DNA of 7,802 nt from Microbacteriaceae bacterium (GTDB lineage Bacteria > Actinomycetota > Actinomycetes > Actinomycetales > Microbacteriaceae), in assembly GCA_025464125.1 (NCBI GenBank), contig JAODLU010000140.1, positions 1 through 7,802 of the forward strand. Direction: 5' to 3'. Of this stretch, positions 1 to 5,652 are shown in pieces. The notes below the pieces were generated by a model. It ran no database searches. It had not been told where the DNA came from and saw nothing but the letters and a program-made list of their open reading frames with translations. A program made the translations under genes and the position numbers. How positions within the stretch are numbered: position 1 is the first letter of the stretch; each line of letters opens with the position of its first letter.

Positions 1-169
1 ACGGCCGCGCCCCATGGCTTGACCCCCTCACGATTCTTACCCGGCCGCGCATTTGTGTCGTCGTTGGCGACCGGTCGGGAATGACCAATTGGATCTACGA
101 AAATCTAAATGCCAACTTTAGCATGCGGGGATGGGCCATTCCGCTCGCTCGCAGGGGGCCGACGACGGC

Positions 170-182
170 TAACGTTAACGCG
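170..182 (+). promoter_or_regulatory. Possible -10 box of a leaderless promoter for the flavoprotein gene
   Basis: TAACGT at 170-175 fits the actinobacterial -10 pattern TANNNT and ends 6 bases before the GTG start, so a transcript would begin at or within a base or two of the start codon. No Shine-Dalgarno sequence lies at a usable distance: the only purine run, AGGGGG at 152-157, is 24 bases away. No convincing -35 box is visible. The site also lies in overlapping short palindromes (TAACGTTA 170-177 and CGTTAACG 173-180), so it could instead be part of an operator. The rest of 1-169 holds no gene I can support. It contains two small palindromes (68-77 and 85-92) and a more AT-rich stretch at about 85-125. 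Confidence 0.35.
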
Positions 183-1279
183 TGACATCCCCACCGCTCC
201 GCACCTCAGTAGTGGTGATCGGCGCGGGCCAGGCGGGCCTGTCTGTCTCGTTCTACCTGAAGCGTCTCGGGCTCGAACCAGGCCGTGAATTCGTCGTTCT
301 CGACCGTGGACCGATCACCGGCGGTGCGTGGCAGAACCGCTGGGAGGCCCTGCGCATCGGGTCGGCGCACCGCATCAACGACCTTCCTGGAATGGATGCC
401 CTCGGCCTCAGTTTCGAGACTGCAGACCGCACCGCTCCAGCCAAAGACGTCGTCGCCGAGTACTACCGCCAATACGAGGAGTTCTACGACTTCCAGGTGC
501 AGCGCCCGGCCGATGTGAAGAGCGTCTTCGACCGTGGAACCGACCTGGTCGTCGAGTGGAACAACCTCAAGACCACAGGCATGGAAATAACCACTGACCT
601 GCTCGTGAATGCGACGGGCACCTGGGGTTCCCCCTTCATTCCGTGGTATCCCGGCATGAACGAGTTCGAGGGTCGGCACGTGCACACCACCGATTACGGG
701 TCGGCGGCCGAGTTCGCCGGCCAGAGTGTTGTCGTGGTCGGCGGCGGCACTTCGGCGATCGGGTTCCTGCTCGAACTGGAAGACATCGCCTCCGACCTGG
801 CCTGGGTCAGCCGCCGACCGATCGAGTTTCTCGACGCTGGGGAGCTCGGCATGGAGGCCGGAATCACCGCGGTCGCAATGCAGGATGCCGCGGCTCGCGC
901 CGGCCAGGCCCTGCCGAGCATCGTGAGTGGCACCGGGGTACCGAAGACACGTCGCATCCAGGCCGGGATCGAACGTGGTGTGCTCGTCGCCAGGCCCATG
1001 TTCAGCTCGATTGAGCCGAACGGTGTGCGCTGGGCCGACGGCACGTTCCAGAAGGCGGATGCAATCGTCTGGTCAACCGGATTCCGGCCGGAACTGCGAC
1101 ACCTCGCCCCGCTGAAGCTGCGGGAGAAGGAGGGTGGCATCTCGGTGGGCGCAGGCTCTTCGTGGAAGGATCCGCGCATATTCTTCGCGGGCTATGGACC
1201 GCAGGCGAGCACCATCGGGGCCAACCGTGCCGGGCGCCAGATCGCGCGCCAGGTAGTGGCGACCCTGTCCAACCTCTAA
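182..1279 (+). CDS. FAD/NAD(P)-binding flavoprotein monooxygenase-like protein
   Basis: A 365-residue two-dinucleotide-fold flavoenzyme of the FMO/CzcO-like group (COG2072 type). The FAD-binding motif GAGQAG is at residues 14-19. A GGAW...W segment follows at about residues 49-56, as in class B flavoprotein monooxygenases. The sequence FEGRHVHTTDY at 162-172 fits the FMO-identifying pattern FxGxxxHxxx(Y/F/W). The NAD(P)-binding glycine motif GGGTSA is at 187-192, and a WSTGFRPEL stretch near residue 300 is the usual late STG/ATG motif. The length is normal for the small FMO-like proteins. The likely reaction is NADPH- and O2-dependent oxygenation of an unknown small substrate in the cytoplasm. 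The start is GTG, because an in-frame TAA at 176-178 excludes anything upstream and the next valines are too close to the FAD motif. It stands alone and converges on crcB with a 22-base gap. Relatives carry a legacy label of potassium-transport flavoprotein, which I do not treat as evidence. Confidence 0.85.
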   Translation: MTSPPLRTSVVVIGAGQAGLSVSFYLKRLGLEPGREFVVLDRGPITGGAWQNRWEALRIGSAHRINDLPGMDALGLSFETADRTAPAKDVVAEYYRQYEEFYDFQVQRPADVKSVFDRGTDLVVEWNNLKTTGMEITTDLLVNATGTWGSPFIPWYPGMNEFEGRHVHTTDYGSAAEFAGQSVVVVGGGTSAIGFLLELEDIASDLAWVSRRPIEFLDAGELGMEAGITAVAMQDAAARAGQALPSIVSGTGVPKTRRIQAGIERGVLVARPMFSSIEPNGVRWADGTFQKADAIVWSTGFRPELRHLAPLKLREKEGGISVGAGSSWKDPRIFFAGYGPQASTIGANRAGRQIARQVVATLSNL

Positions 1280-1301
1280 GCGGGCCTCTCTGCCGGAGGT
1301 A

Positions 1302-1667
1302 TCAGGCCACAAGCAAATATGCGGCCACAGCGACAGCGAGCCCGAGCACGAGGTTCAGCGAAACGCTTGCCACTGCTACGCGCCAGCGACCTGACTGCAT
1401 GAGCTGGATGGTCTCGACCGACCATGTGCTGAATGTGCTGAGGCCGCCAGCGACACCGGTGAGAAGCACGAGTCGCACGTCGGCATCGATGGCCGAGCGG
1501 TCGGCGAGCCCGAGCACGATCCCGCCGATGGCGGAAGCGACAACGTTCACGACCAGTACTGCTGCGGGAAACCGCTGCCTGCTGGCGAAGGCGAGCGAGA
1601 CACCGTAGCGGGCAAGGGCGCCGATCATGCCGCCACCGAGCACGGCGACCACGACGAGCGGGCTCAT
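1302..1667 (-). CDS. crcB: CrcB/FluC fluoride channel subunit, second copy (121 aa)
   Basis: A small four-helix membrane protein of the CrcB/FluC family, which exports fluoride passively as a dual-topology dimer. The family marks are an N-terminal glycine cluster with GALARY (R20), N41 in helix 2 and the helix-3 signature GGLSTFSTWSVE at about 74-85. F79 and S80/T81 match the first pore phenylalanine and the polar track. The second pore phenylalanine is tryptophan here (W82), and the helix-2 NxxG motif reads NVVA. Hydrophobic segments lie near residues 3-23, 35-55, 64-83 and 97-119. The ATG overlaps the TGA of the upstream crcB copy as ATGA (1664-1667). A GAGGTG five bases before the ATG supports this start. 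It is the last gene of the kimA-crcB-crcB unit. Two adjacent unequal copies usually mean an obligate antiparallel heterodimer. No fluoride riboswitch is visible in the window. Confidence 0.9.
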   Translation of the reverse strand: MSPLVVVAVLGGGMIGALARYGVSLAFASRQRFPAAVLVVNVVASAIGGIVLGLADRSAIDADVRLVLLTGVAGGLSTFSTWSVETIQLMQSGRWRVAVASVSLNLVLGLAVAVAAYLLVA

Positions 1668-2077
1668 TCGTTCACCTCGTCTGGCGGCAGGGTCGAGCTG
1701 CGCCCGCTGCCGAGCCTAAACCCGAGGGCCGCAGCACCGAAGCCGACCACCAGTGTCAGCACGAGGTAGAGGAGGGCGAGCATCCAGAGGCCCTTTGAGC
1801 CCTCAGCCAGCAGCGACACGATCACAGCCGAGAAGGTGGTGAAGGATCCGAGCAGGCCGCCTCCGAGGCCGGCTTTCAGCCAGTTCGGAGTGGCTGGTCG
1901 CCGCCACAGCGTCGAGACGAGCAGGCCGAGCACGAAAGCCCCGACCACGTTGATGATGAGCGTGCTGGTGGGGAACCCCGTGTCCTCGTGGGGGACCGCG
2001 GTGTCGAGCGCGAACCTGATCGCCGTGCCGGCCACACCGCCAGCGGCTACGGCGACGAACTCGCGCCAGCCCGGCAT
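1664..2077 (-). CDS. crcB: CrcB/FluC fluoride channel subunit, first copy (137 aa)
   Basis: The partner CrcB/FluC subunit. It shows AGTAIRF near the N terminus (R21), N43 in a canonical NVVG helix-2 motif, and GSFTTFSAV at about 77-85 in helix 3. F82 is the first pore phenylalanine, but the second position is valine (V85). G77 and T80 fall where the family's central sodium site is built from backbone carbonyls. Hydrophobic segments lie near residues 5-24, 37-58, 66-90 and 97-122, and the C terminus carries a short polar tail. I start it at ATG 2077, giving MPGWREF. The reading frame extends upstream inside kimA, but that stretch is basic and proline-rich and is explained by the kimA tail. The ATG follows the kimA stop after one base (TAG-C-ATG) with no Shine-Dalgarno, so translation probably depends on reinitiation by ribosomes finishing kimA. 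Confidence 0.9.
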   Translation of the reverse strand: MPGWREFVAVAAGGVAGTAIRFALDTAVPHEDTGFPTSTLIINVVGAFVLGLLVSTLWRRPATPNWLKAGLGGGLLGSFTTFSAVIVSLLAEGSKGLWMLALLYLVLTLVVGFGAAALGFRLGSGRSSTLPPDEVNE

Positions 2078-2078
2078 G

Positions 2079-4229
2079 CTACTTGGTGGTCGTGCTGGTG
2101 GACTTTGCCGGACTGTCCGGCTTGGCCGGAGCGCTAGAGTCTGCCACACTGCCCGACTTGACAGGCGTCTTGTTCACCGGCGTCTTGCGGGCAGGGGTGA
2201 CGGGGGTCGCCGGCGGCAGCGGAGTGCGCATCACCGGGCGACGCGGCTCCCCGCGACGATCCTGGCCGGGCAGCGGGCGAGACGTCTTGCCGTAGAGAGC
2301 GGAGGAGGAGTCGAGAAGCCACGGCACGATCGCCACAGTGACACCGTGCACGAGCATCAGCTTCTGGCGGATGCGCCGTGCCTTGTGGTTGTGCAGCAGG
2401 TTCTCCCACCAGTGGCCCACGATGTAGATCGGCGTGTAGACAGTGACGACCTCCGAGCCGTGCTCTGCCCTTCGTGCCTTGATGTATTTGAGCAGCGGAA
2501 GGCTGATGTCGCGATAGGGGGACGCCACTATGCGCAGCGGCACCTTGATGTTCATCTCGTCCCACCGCTTGGCGAGGGCTTCTGACGCCTCGTCGTCGAT
2601 GTTGACGTGGATTGCCTCGATGCTTTCGTGGCGTGCGGCGATCGCGTAGTCGAGCGCTTTCAGGATGGGCTTCTGCATCTTGCCGACGAGCACGATGGCG
2701 TGGTCACCGGTGGCCCCGAAGCGCGTGGTCGGGTCGACCTGCACGTCTTCTGCCACCTTTGCGTAATAGCGGTTGATGCGAAGCATCAGGTAGAAGAGCA
2801 CGGGCATTATCGCGAAGACCAACCACGCCCCGTGGGTGAACTTGGTGATCGTGACCACGATGAGCACCACCCCGGTGAAGAGCGCACCAGTGGCGTTGAT
2901 CATGCGGCTGCGAATGACCTGCCCACGGTTGACGCAGCCCTCGCGCAGCATCTTCGTCCAGTGCACGACCATGCCGGTCTGGCCGAGAGTGAAAGAGATG
3001 AAGACACCGATGATGTAGAGCTGGATGAGCTGGGTGAGGTTGGCGCGATAGACCACGAGCAGCACGATCGCGGCACCGCTCAGCACGAGCACGCCGTTCG
3101 AGTAGACGAGGCGATCTCCGCGGGTCTGCAGCGACTTCGGTGCATAGCTGTCGCGGGCGAGCACCGAGCCCAGCAGCGGGAAGCCGTTGAATGCGGTGTT
3201 TGCCGCGAGCAGCAGCACGAGAGCTGTCGCGCCCTGGATTACGTAGAACATGAAATAGCCGCCGCCAGGGAAGGTGGCCGCGGCTATCTGGGAGATCACG
3301 CTTGTTTGCGGGGCTGTCTTGCAGTTCGCGAATCCCTGCAGGTCGCAGGCGCTCTCTGCGTAGTGCACACGGCTCATCAGGGCCAGCGCGACGATGCCGA
3401 TGAACAGCACGATGGCGATGCTGCCCATGAGCACGAGCGTCTTCTGTGCGTTCTTGATCTTCGGGCGGCGGAATGCCTGCACACCGTTCGCCACTGCCTC
3501 GACGCCGGTGAGAGCGCTGCAGCCGCTGGCGAAAGCCCGCAGGAGTAACAGGATGAACGCGATCTGGGTGAGGCTCTCTGGATTCTTGATGGTGAATGAC
3601 GCGGATGCCGCCACCGGCGTATCTCCGAGCCCGGCCCGCACGAGCCCCGTGACGATCATGACCACGACGCTGCCGATGAACAGGTAGGTGGGAAGCGCGA
3701 ACGCCTTGCTCGACTCGGCCACACCGCGGAGGTTGACCGCCGCGAGGATGATCACGAAGCCCACCGCGATTTCGACCCGCCAGGTGTTGAGAACGGGGAA
3801 GGCGGAGATGATGTTGTCGACGCCGCTCGCCACCGAGACGGTGACGGTGAGGATGTAGTCGACGAGCAGGGCTGACGCGACGACGAGACCCGCCTTCTCA
3901 CCCAGGTTGCGATGCGCGACCTCGTAGTCACCGCCACCCGATGGATACGCCTTGATCAGCTGGCGGTATGACGCAACCACCACGATCAGCAGCAGCACGA
4001 CAGCCGCCGCGACCCACGGCGCGAAGCTCAGGAAGGCCAGGCCGCCGAGGGTCAGGATGAGCAGCAGCTCCTGCGGCGCATAGGCCACTGAGGAAAGGGC
4101 ATCGCTCGCGAAAATGGGCAAGGCCAAATGCTTCGGGAGGAGTTGCCCCTCGAGCTTCTCGGAGGGCAACGGTTCGCCGATCAGCCAGCTCTTAGGCGAC
4201 CGAACTTCGTTAGTCACGAGGTGCGACAC
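2079..4229 (-). CDS. kimA: KimA-type K+/H+ symporter, APC superfamily with C-terminal USP-like domain
   Basis: About 716 residues. An APC-fold membrane domain of about 12 helices (roughly residues 35-500) is followed by a cytoplasmic universal-stress-like domain (about 505-640) and a Pro/Thr/Lys tail (about 642-716). From memory of Bacillus subtilis KimA, the N-terminal third aligns without gaps at an offset of 7. D43 and Y50 in SDALSSVAY match D36 and Y43. D124, T128 and S132 in VDYILTVTVS match D117, T121 and S125, residues reported around the potassium site. AYPSGGG and NLGEKAGL are also shared. This supports proton-coupled potassium uptake; in the Bacillus protein the C-terminal domain binds c-di-AMP, which inhibits transport. 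An extra loop between helices carries two cysteines (C295, C303). The start is GTG 4229, with GAGG four bases upstream. GTG 4217 is possible but lacks a ribosome site, and the frame upstream of 4229 is low-complexity. The gene is first in a coupled operon with two crcB genes. A generic APC amino-acid permease is the alternative reading. Confidence 0.85.
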   Translation of the reverse strand: MSHLVTNEVRSPKSWLIGEPLPSEKLEGQLLPKHLALPIFASDALSSVAYAPQELLLILTLGGLAFLSFAPWVAAAVVLLLIVVVASYRQLIKAYPSGGGDYEVAHRNLGEKAGLVVASALLVDYILTVTVSVASGVDNIISAFPVLNTWRVEIAVGFVIILAAVNLRGVAESSKAFALPTYLFIGSVVVMIVTGLVRAGLGDTPVAASASFTIKNPESLTQIAFILLLLRAFASGCSALTGVEAVANGVQAFRRPKIKNAQKTLVLMGSIAIVLFIGIVALALMSRVHYAESACDLQGFANCKTAPQTSVISQIAAATFPGGGYFMFYVIQGATALVLLLAANTAFNGFPLLGSVLARDSYAPKSLQTRGDRLVYSNGVLVLSGAAIVLLVVYRANLTQLIQLYIIGVFISFTLGQTGMVVHWTKMLREGCVNRGQVIRSRMINATGALFTGVVLIVVTITKFTHGAWLVFAIMPVLFYLMLRINRYYAKVAEDVQVDPTTRFGATGDHAIVLVGKMQKPILKALDYAIAARHESIEAIHVNIDDEASEALAKRWDEMNIKVPLRIVASPYRDISLPLLKYIKARRAEHGSEVVTVYTPIYIVGHWWENLLHNHKARRIRQKLMLVHGVTVAIVPWLLDSSSALYGKTSRPLPGQDRRGEPRRPVMRTPLPPATPVTPARKTPVNKTPVKSGSVADSSAPAKPDSPAKSTSTTTK

Positions 4230-4238
4230 TACACCTCG
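4217..4238 (-). promoter_or_regulatory. Inverted repeat over the kimA ribosome site and start codon
   Basis: CGAGGTG and CACCTCG form a perfect 7-bp inverted repeat with an 8-base loop. On the kimA strand the GAGG of the ribosome site is in the first arm, the proposed GTG start (4229-4227) is in the loop, and the second candidate GTG (4217-4215) begins at the far edge of the other arm. The hairpin could limit initiation in the mRNA. The pairing is seen directly; the role is inference. Confidence 0.35.
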
Positions 4239-4266
4239 GGCAGGAGCCCAACAATTCCGCCGGACC

Positions 4267-4296
4267 ACTTTATTCCCGAGCCCGGAAATCGGTCGA
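4267..4296 (-). promoter_or_regulatory. Possible kimA operon promoter
   Basis: Reading leftward, TCGACC (4296-4291) and TAAAGT (4272-4267) are separated by 18 bases and fit loosely to TTGACN and TANNNT. The start of transcription would fall near 4260, giving a leader of about 30 bases before GTG 4229. That is too short to hold a c-di-AMP or fluoride riboswitch. The match is only moderate. Confidence 0.35.
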
Positions 4297-4306
4297 CTAC
4301 CGGGAC

Positions 4307-4321
4307 GAGGGCCAGGCCCTC
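4307..4321. promoter_or_regulatory. 15-bp perfect palindrome in the kimA / secreted-protein divergent region
   Basis: GAGGGCC-A-GGCCCTC is a perfect 7-1-7 inverted repeat. It lies just upstream of the proposed kimA -35 box and about where the -35 of the rightward gene should be, with a TAGACT -10-like box at 4341-4346. It could be an operator acting on both promoters. GC-rich DNA makes short palindromes common, and smaller ones (CAGGCCTG 4329-4336, CCGGCGCCGG 4366-4375) lie nearby, so the assignment is tentative. Confidence 0.3.
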
Positions 4322-4382
4322 CACGAGCCAGGCCTGCGCCTAGACTCACCTCAGGTTTGAGGGACCCGGCGCCGGTCCGGAC

Positions 4383-4389
4383 GAGGGAG
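4383..4389 (+). promoter_or_regulatory. Ribosome binding site deciding the ATG 4397 start
   Basis: GAGGGAG lies 7 bases before the ATG at 4397, which is the standard spacing and composition. It fixes the start of the membrane-anchored protein. Confidence 0.7.
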
Positions 4390-4396
4390 CATTGCC

Positions 4397-5035
4397 ATGG
4401 GTGCAGCGCCAAAGCGCCGCTGGCGCTGGTGGTGGACGGCCATAATCGTGGTCGTCGCGCTGCTCATCCCGGTGGCGATCGTGGTGGCGCCGATCCTCGC
4501 GCATGCACCACAGGGATCGTCTGGGCAGGGCGCGACCGCGGCAGACTCGTGGCCGGTCACGGTTTCTGCCAGGGGAGACGACGGTCGCACGCGCACACTG
4601 TCTGTTGCCGGGGAATCCGGGGGTCCGCTCGACACGTCGGCGCTCTCAGCCGGTGAGCGTCTCGTCGTCACCGGGAGTGGTTACGACGGTTCGAGAGGAA
4701 TCTACGTTGCTATCTGCAGGATCCCGAAGGACGGGGAGAAGCCCGGCCCGTGCATCGGAGGCGTACCCGACCAGGGCGCCAAGCAGGTCGATGCGGGAAC
4801 GGTGCAGTACGCCCCATCCAACTGGATAAATGACGACTGGGCGTGGAAACTCTTCGGTGCGCGCAGCTATGACAGCATCGCCGGTGGAACCTTCACCGCA
4901 TATGTCGAGGTCGGCGACCCCGTCTCTACCGCGCTCGACTGCACCAGCGTTCGGTGTGGCATCTTCACGCGCAACGATCACACGGCTCTCAGTGACAGGG
5001 TCCAGGACGTGCATCTGCCTGTCGCCTTCGGCTAG
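4397..5035 (+). CDS. Membrane-anchored or secreted protein with a four-cysteine extracytoplasmic domain
   Basis: 212 residues. A short basic, tryptophan-rich N terminus (KRRWRWWW, residues 6-13) is followed by one hydrophobic helix at about 14-35. The AHA-P junction at 35-38 would be a poor signal-peptidase I site because proline follows it, so the protein is probably anchored in the membrane with its C-terminal domain outside. That domain (about 50-212) looks like a beta sandwich. It has the LVVTGSGYD and GIYVAIC phrases (about 89-107), then a second half with DCTSVRCGIFTRNDH (181-195) ending in VQDVHLPVAFG. The four cysteines (107, 119, 182, 187) suggest two disulfides. In style this resembles the Ig-like or neocarzinostatin-like domains that follow HtaA-type domains in actinobacterial cell-surface proteins, but no HtaA domain is present, so heme binding should not be assumed. 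Its stop is interlocked with the convergent padR stop. I do not recognise a specific function. Confidence 0.75.
   Translation: MGAAPKRRWRWWWTAIIVVVALLIPVAIVVAPILAHAPQGSSGQGATAADSWPVTVSARGDDGRTRTLSVAGESGGPLDTSALSAGERLVVTGSGYDGSRGIYVAICRIPKDGEKPGPCIGGVPDQGAKQVDAGTVQYAPSNWINDDWAWKLFGARSYDSIAGGTFTAYVEVGDPVSTALDCTSVRCGIFTRNDHTALSDRVQDVHLPVAFG
5032..5035. other. Shared CTAG where two convergent genes stop
   Basis: CTAG reads TAG on both strands. The rightward gene stops at 5033-5035 and padR stops at 5034-5032, so the two coding regions overlap by four bases and leave no room for a terminator between them. Confidence 0.9.
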
Positions 5036-5652
5036 ACCGTCAGGCTTCGCAGCACTTCGCGGCGAAGTTCGTAGAGCACCCTTGTGAGGATCGCGACAGT
5101 CTCGGTGTGGAGTTCGCCTGTGGCCACCTGCTGCCGAAGGTCTGTGCGCAACTCCGAGCGGAACTGCGTCAGGGCGACCTCTGCCTGCTGCAGCTGCACC
5201 CGGCTCTCCACGCGCTCGCTCTTTACCTCACCGCGTGCGTCGCGTGCGTCGTTCTTCGAGTCGTAGCGGGCGTCCCTGGCTGCGGAGGCCAGGTCTGCCC
5301 TCAGCGACTGCATGGCGACATTGACTGAGGCCCTCACCTCGTCTGCCAGGCGGCGAACGGAATCTGTGACGCCGCTTTCGATGCCGTCGAGTTCGCCTTG
5401 CCGCGCATGCAGTTCGGCCCGCCCGGCGTCAGTGATTGCGTAGACGGTCTTGCGACCGTCGATCGCTTTGGTGACGAGCTTGTCTTCTTCGAGCTTTGCC
5501 AGTCGGGGATAGATGGTTCCGGCGCTCGGGATGTACGTGCCGCCGAAGCGGTCACCGAGTGCCTGGATGAGTTCGTAGCCGTGCATCGAGCGCTCTGCCA
5601 GCAGGCTGAGCAGGTAGAGCCTGAGGTGCCCGTGCGCAAAGACGGGCGTCAC
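5032..5652 (-). CDS. PadR-family transcriptional regulator
   Basis: 206 residues. The N-terminal winged helix-turn-helix (about 8-82) carries family phrases LRLYLLSLLAE, MHGYELI (23-29) and GTIYPRLAKLEEDKLV (45-60), followed by the wing KTVYAITDAG. The C-terminal part (about 85-206) is almost wholly helical and highly charged, with repeated DAR units in 127-140 and heptad-like leucines, longer than the usual PadR dimerisation helices. PadR proteins are mostly repressors released by small molecules. The start is GTG 5652, which overlaps the stop of the DUF4097 gene as GTGA; the sequence MTPVFAHGHLRLYLL agrees with the normal PadR N terminus. Co-transcription with the DUF4097 gene and the paired motifs at its promoter suggest autorepression. 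The ligand is unknown. Confidence 0.9.
   Translation of the reverse strand: MTPVFAHGHLRLYLLSLLAERSMHGYELIQALGDRFGGTYIPSAGTIYPRLAKLEEDKLVTKAIDGRKTVYAITDAGRAELHARQGELDGIESGVTDSVRRLADEVRASVNVAMQSLRADLASAARDARYDSKNDARDARGEVKSERVESRVQLQQAEVALTQFRSELRTDLRQQVATGELHTETVAILTRVLYELRREVLRSLTV

Noticed and set aside
2..50. Direct repeat CGGCCGCGC at 2-10 and 42-50
   Set aside because: Nine GC-only bases in GC-rich DNA, with no further repeat unit or element boundary.
206..685. 159-codon minus-strand frame inside the flavoprotein gene
   Set aside because: No ribosome site or recognisable domain; the plus-strand gene has full FAD and NADPH motifs.
182..1279. Functional link of the flavoprotein to potassium transport because of its legacy family name
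   Set aside because: The name is an old annotation artefact; the gene is convergent to the kimA operon, not co-transcribed.
1280..1301. Bidirectional terminator between the flavoprotein gene and crcB
   Set aside because: Only 4-5 bp stems (CCTC/GAGG, GGCCT/AGGCC) without a U-run; too weak to call.
2078..2149. 24-codon upstream extension of the first crcB
   Set aside because: It lies in the kimA tail in another frame; the family begins a few residues before helix 1, as at ATG 2077.
2607..3548. 313-codon open frame on the plus strand opposite kimA
   Set aside because: It lies wholly antisense to a well-supported transporter gene, its product is rich in H, D, E and R without domains, and it is the usual antisense artefact of GC-rich coding DNA.
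4230..4396. Fluoride (crcB) or c-di-AMP (ydaO) riboswitch before the kimA-crcB operon
   Set aside because: I see no recognisable consensus of either class and the predicted leader is only about 30 bases.
4230..4412. N-terminal extension of kimA by 61 codons
   Set aside because: The extension is low-complexity, covers the likely promoter and is not in the family; a ribosome site supports GTG 4229.
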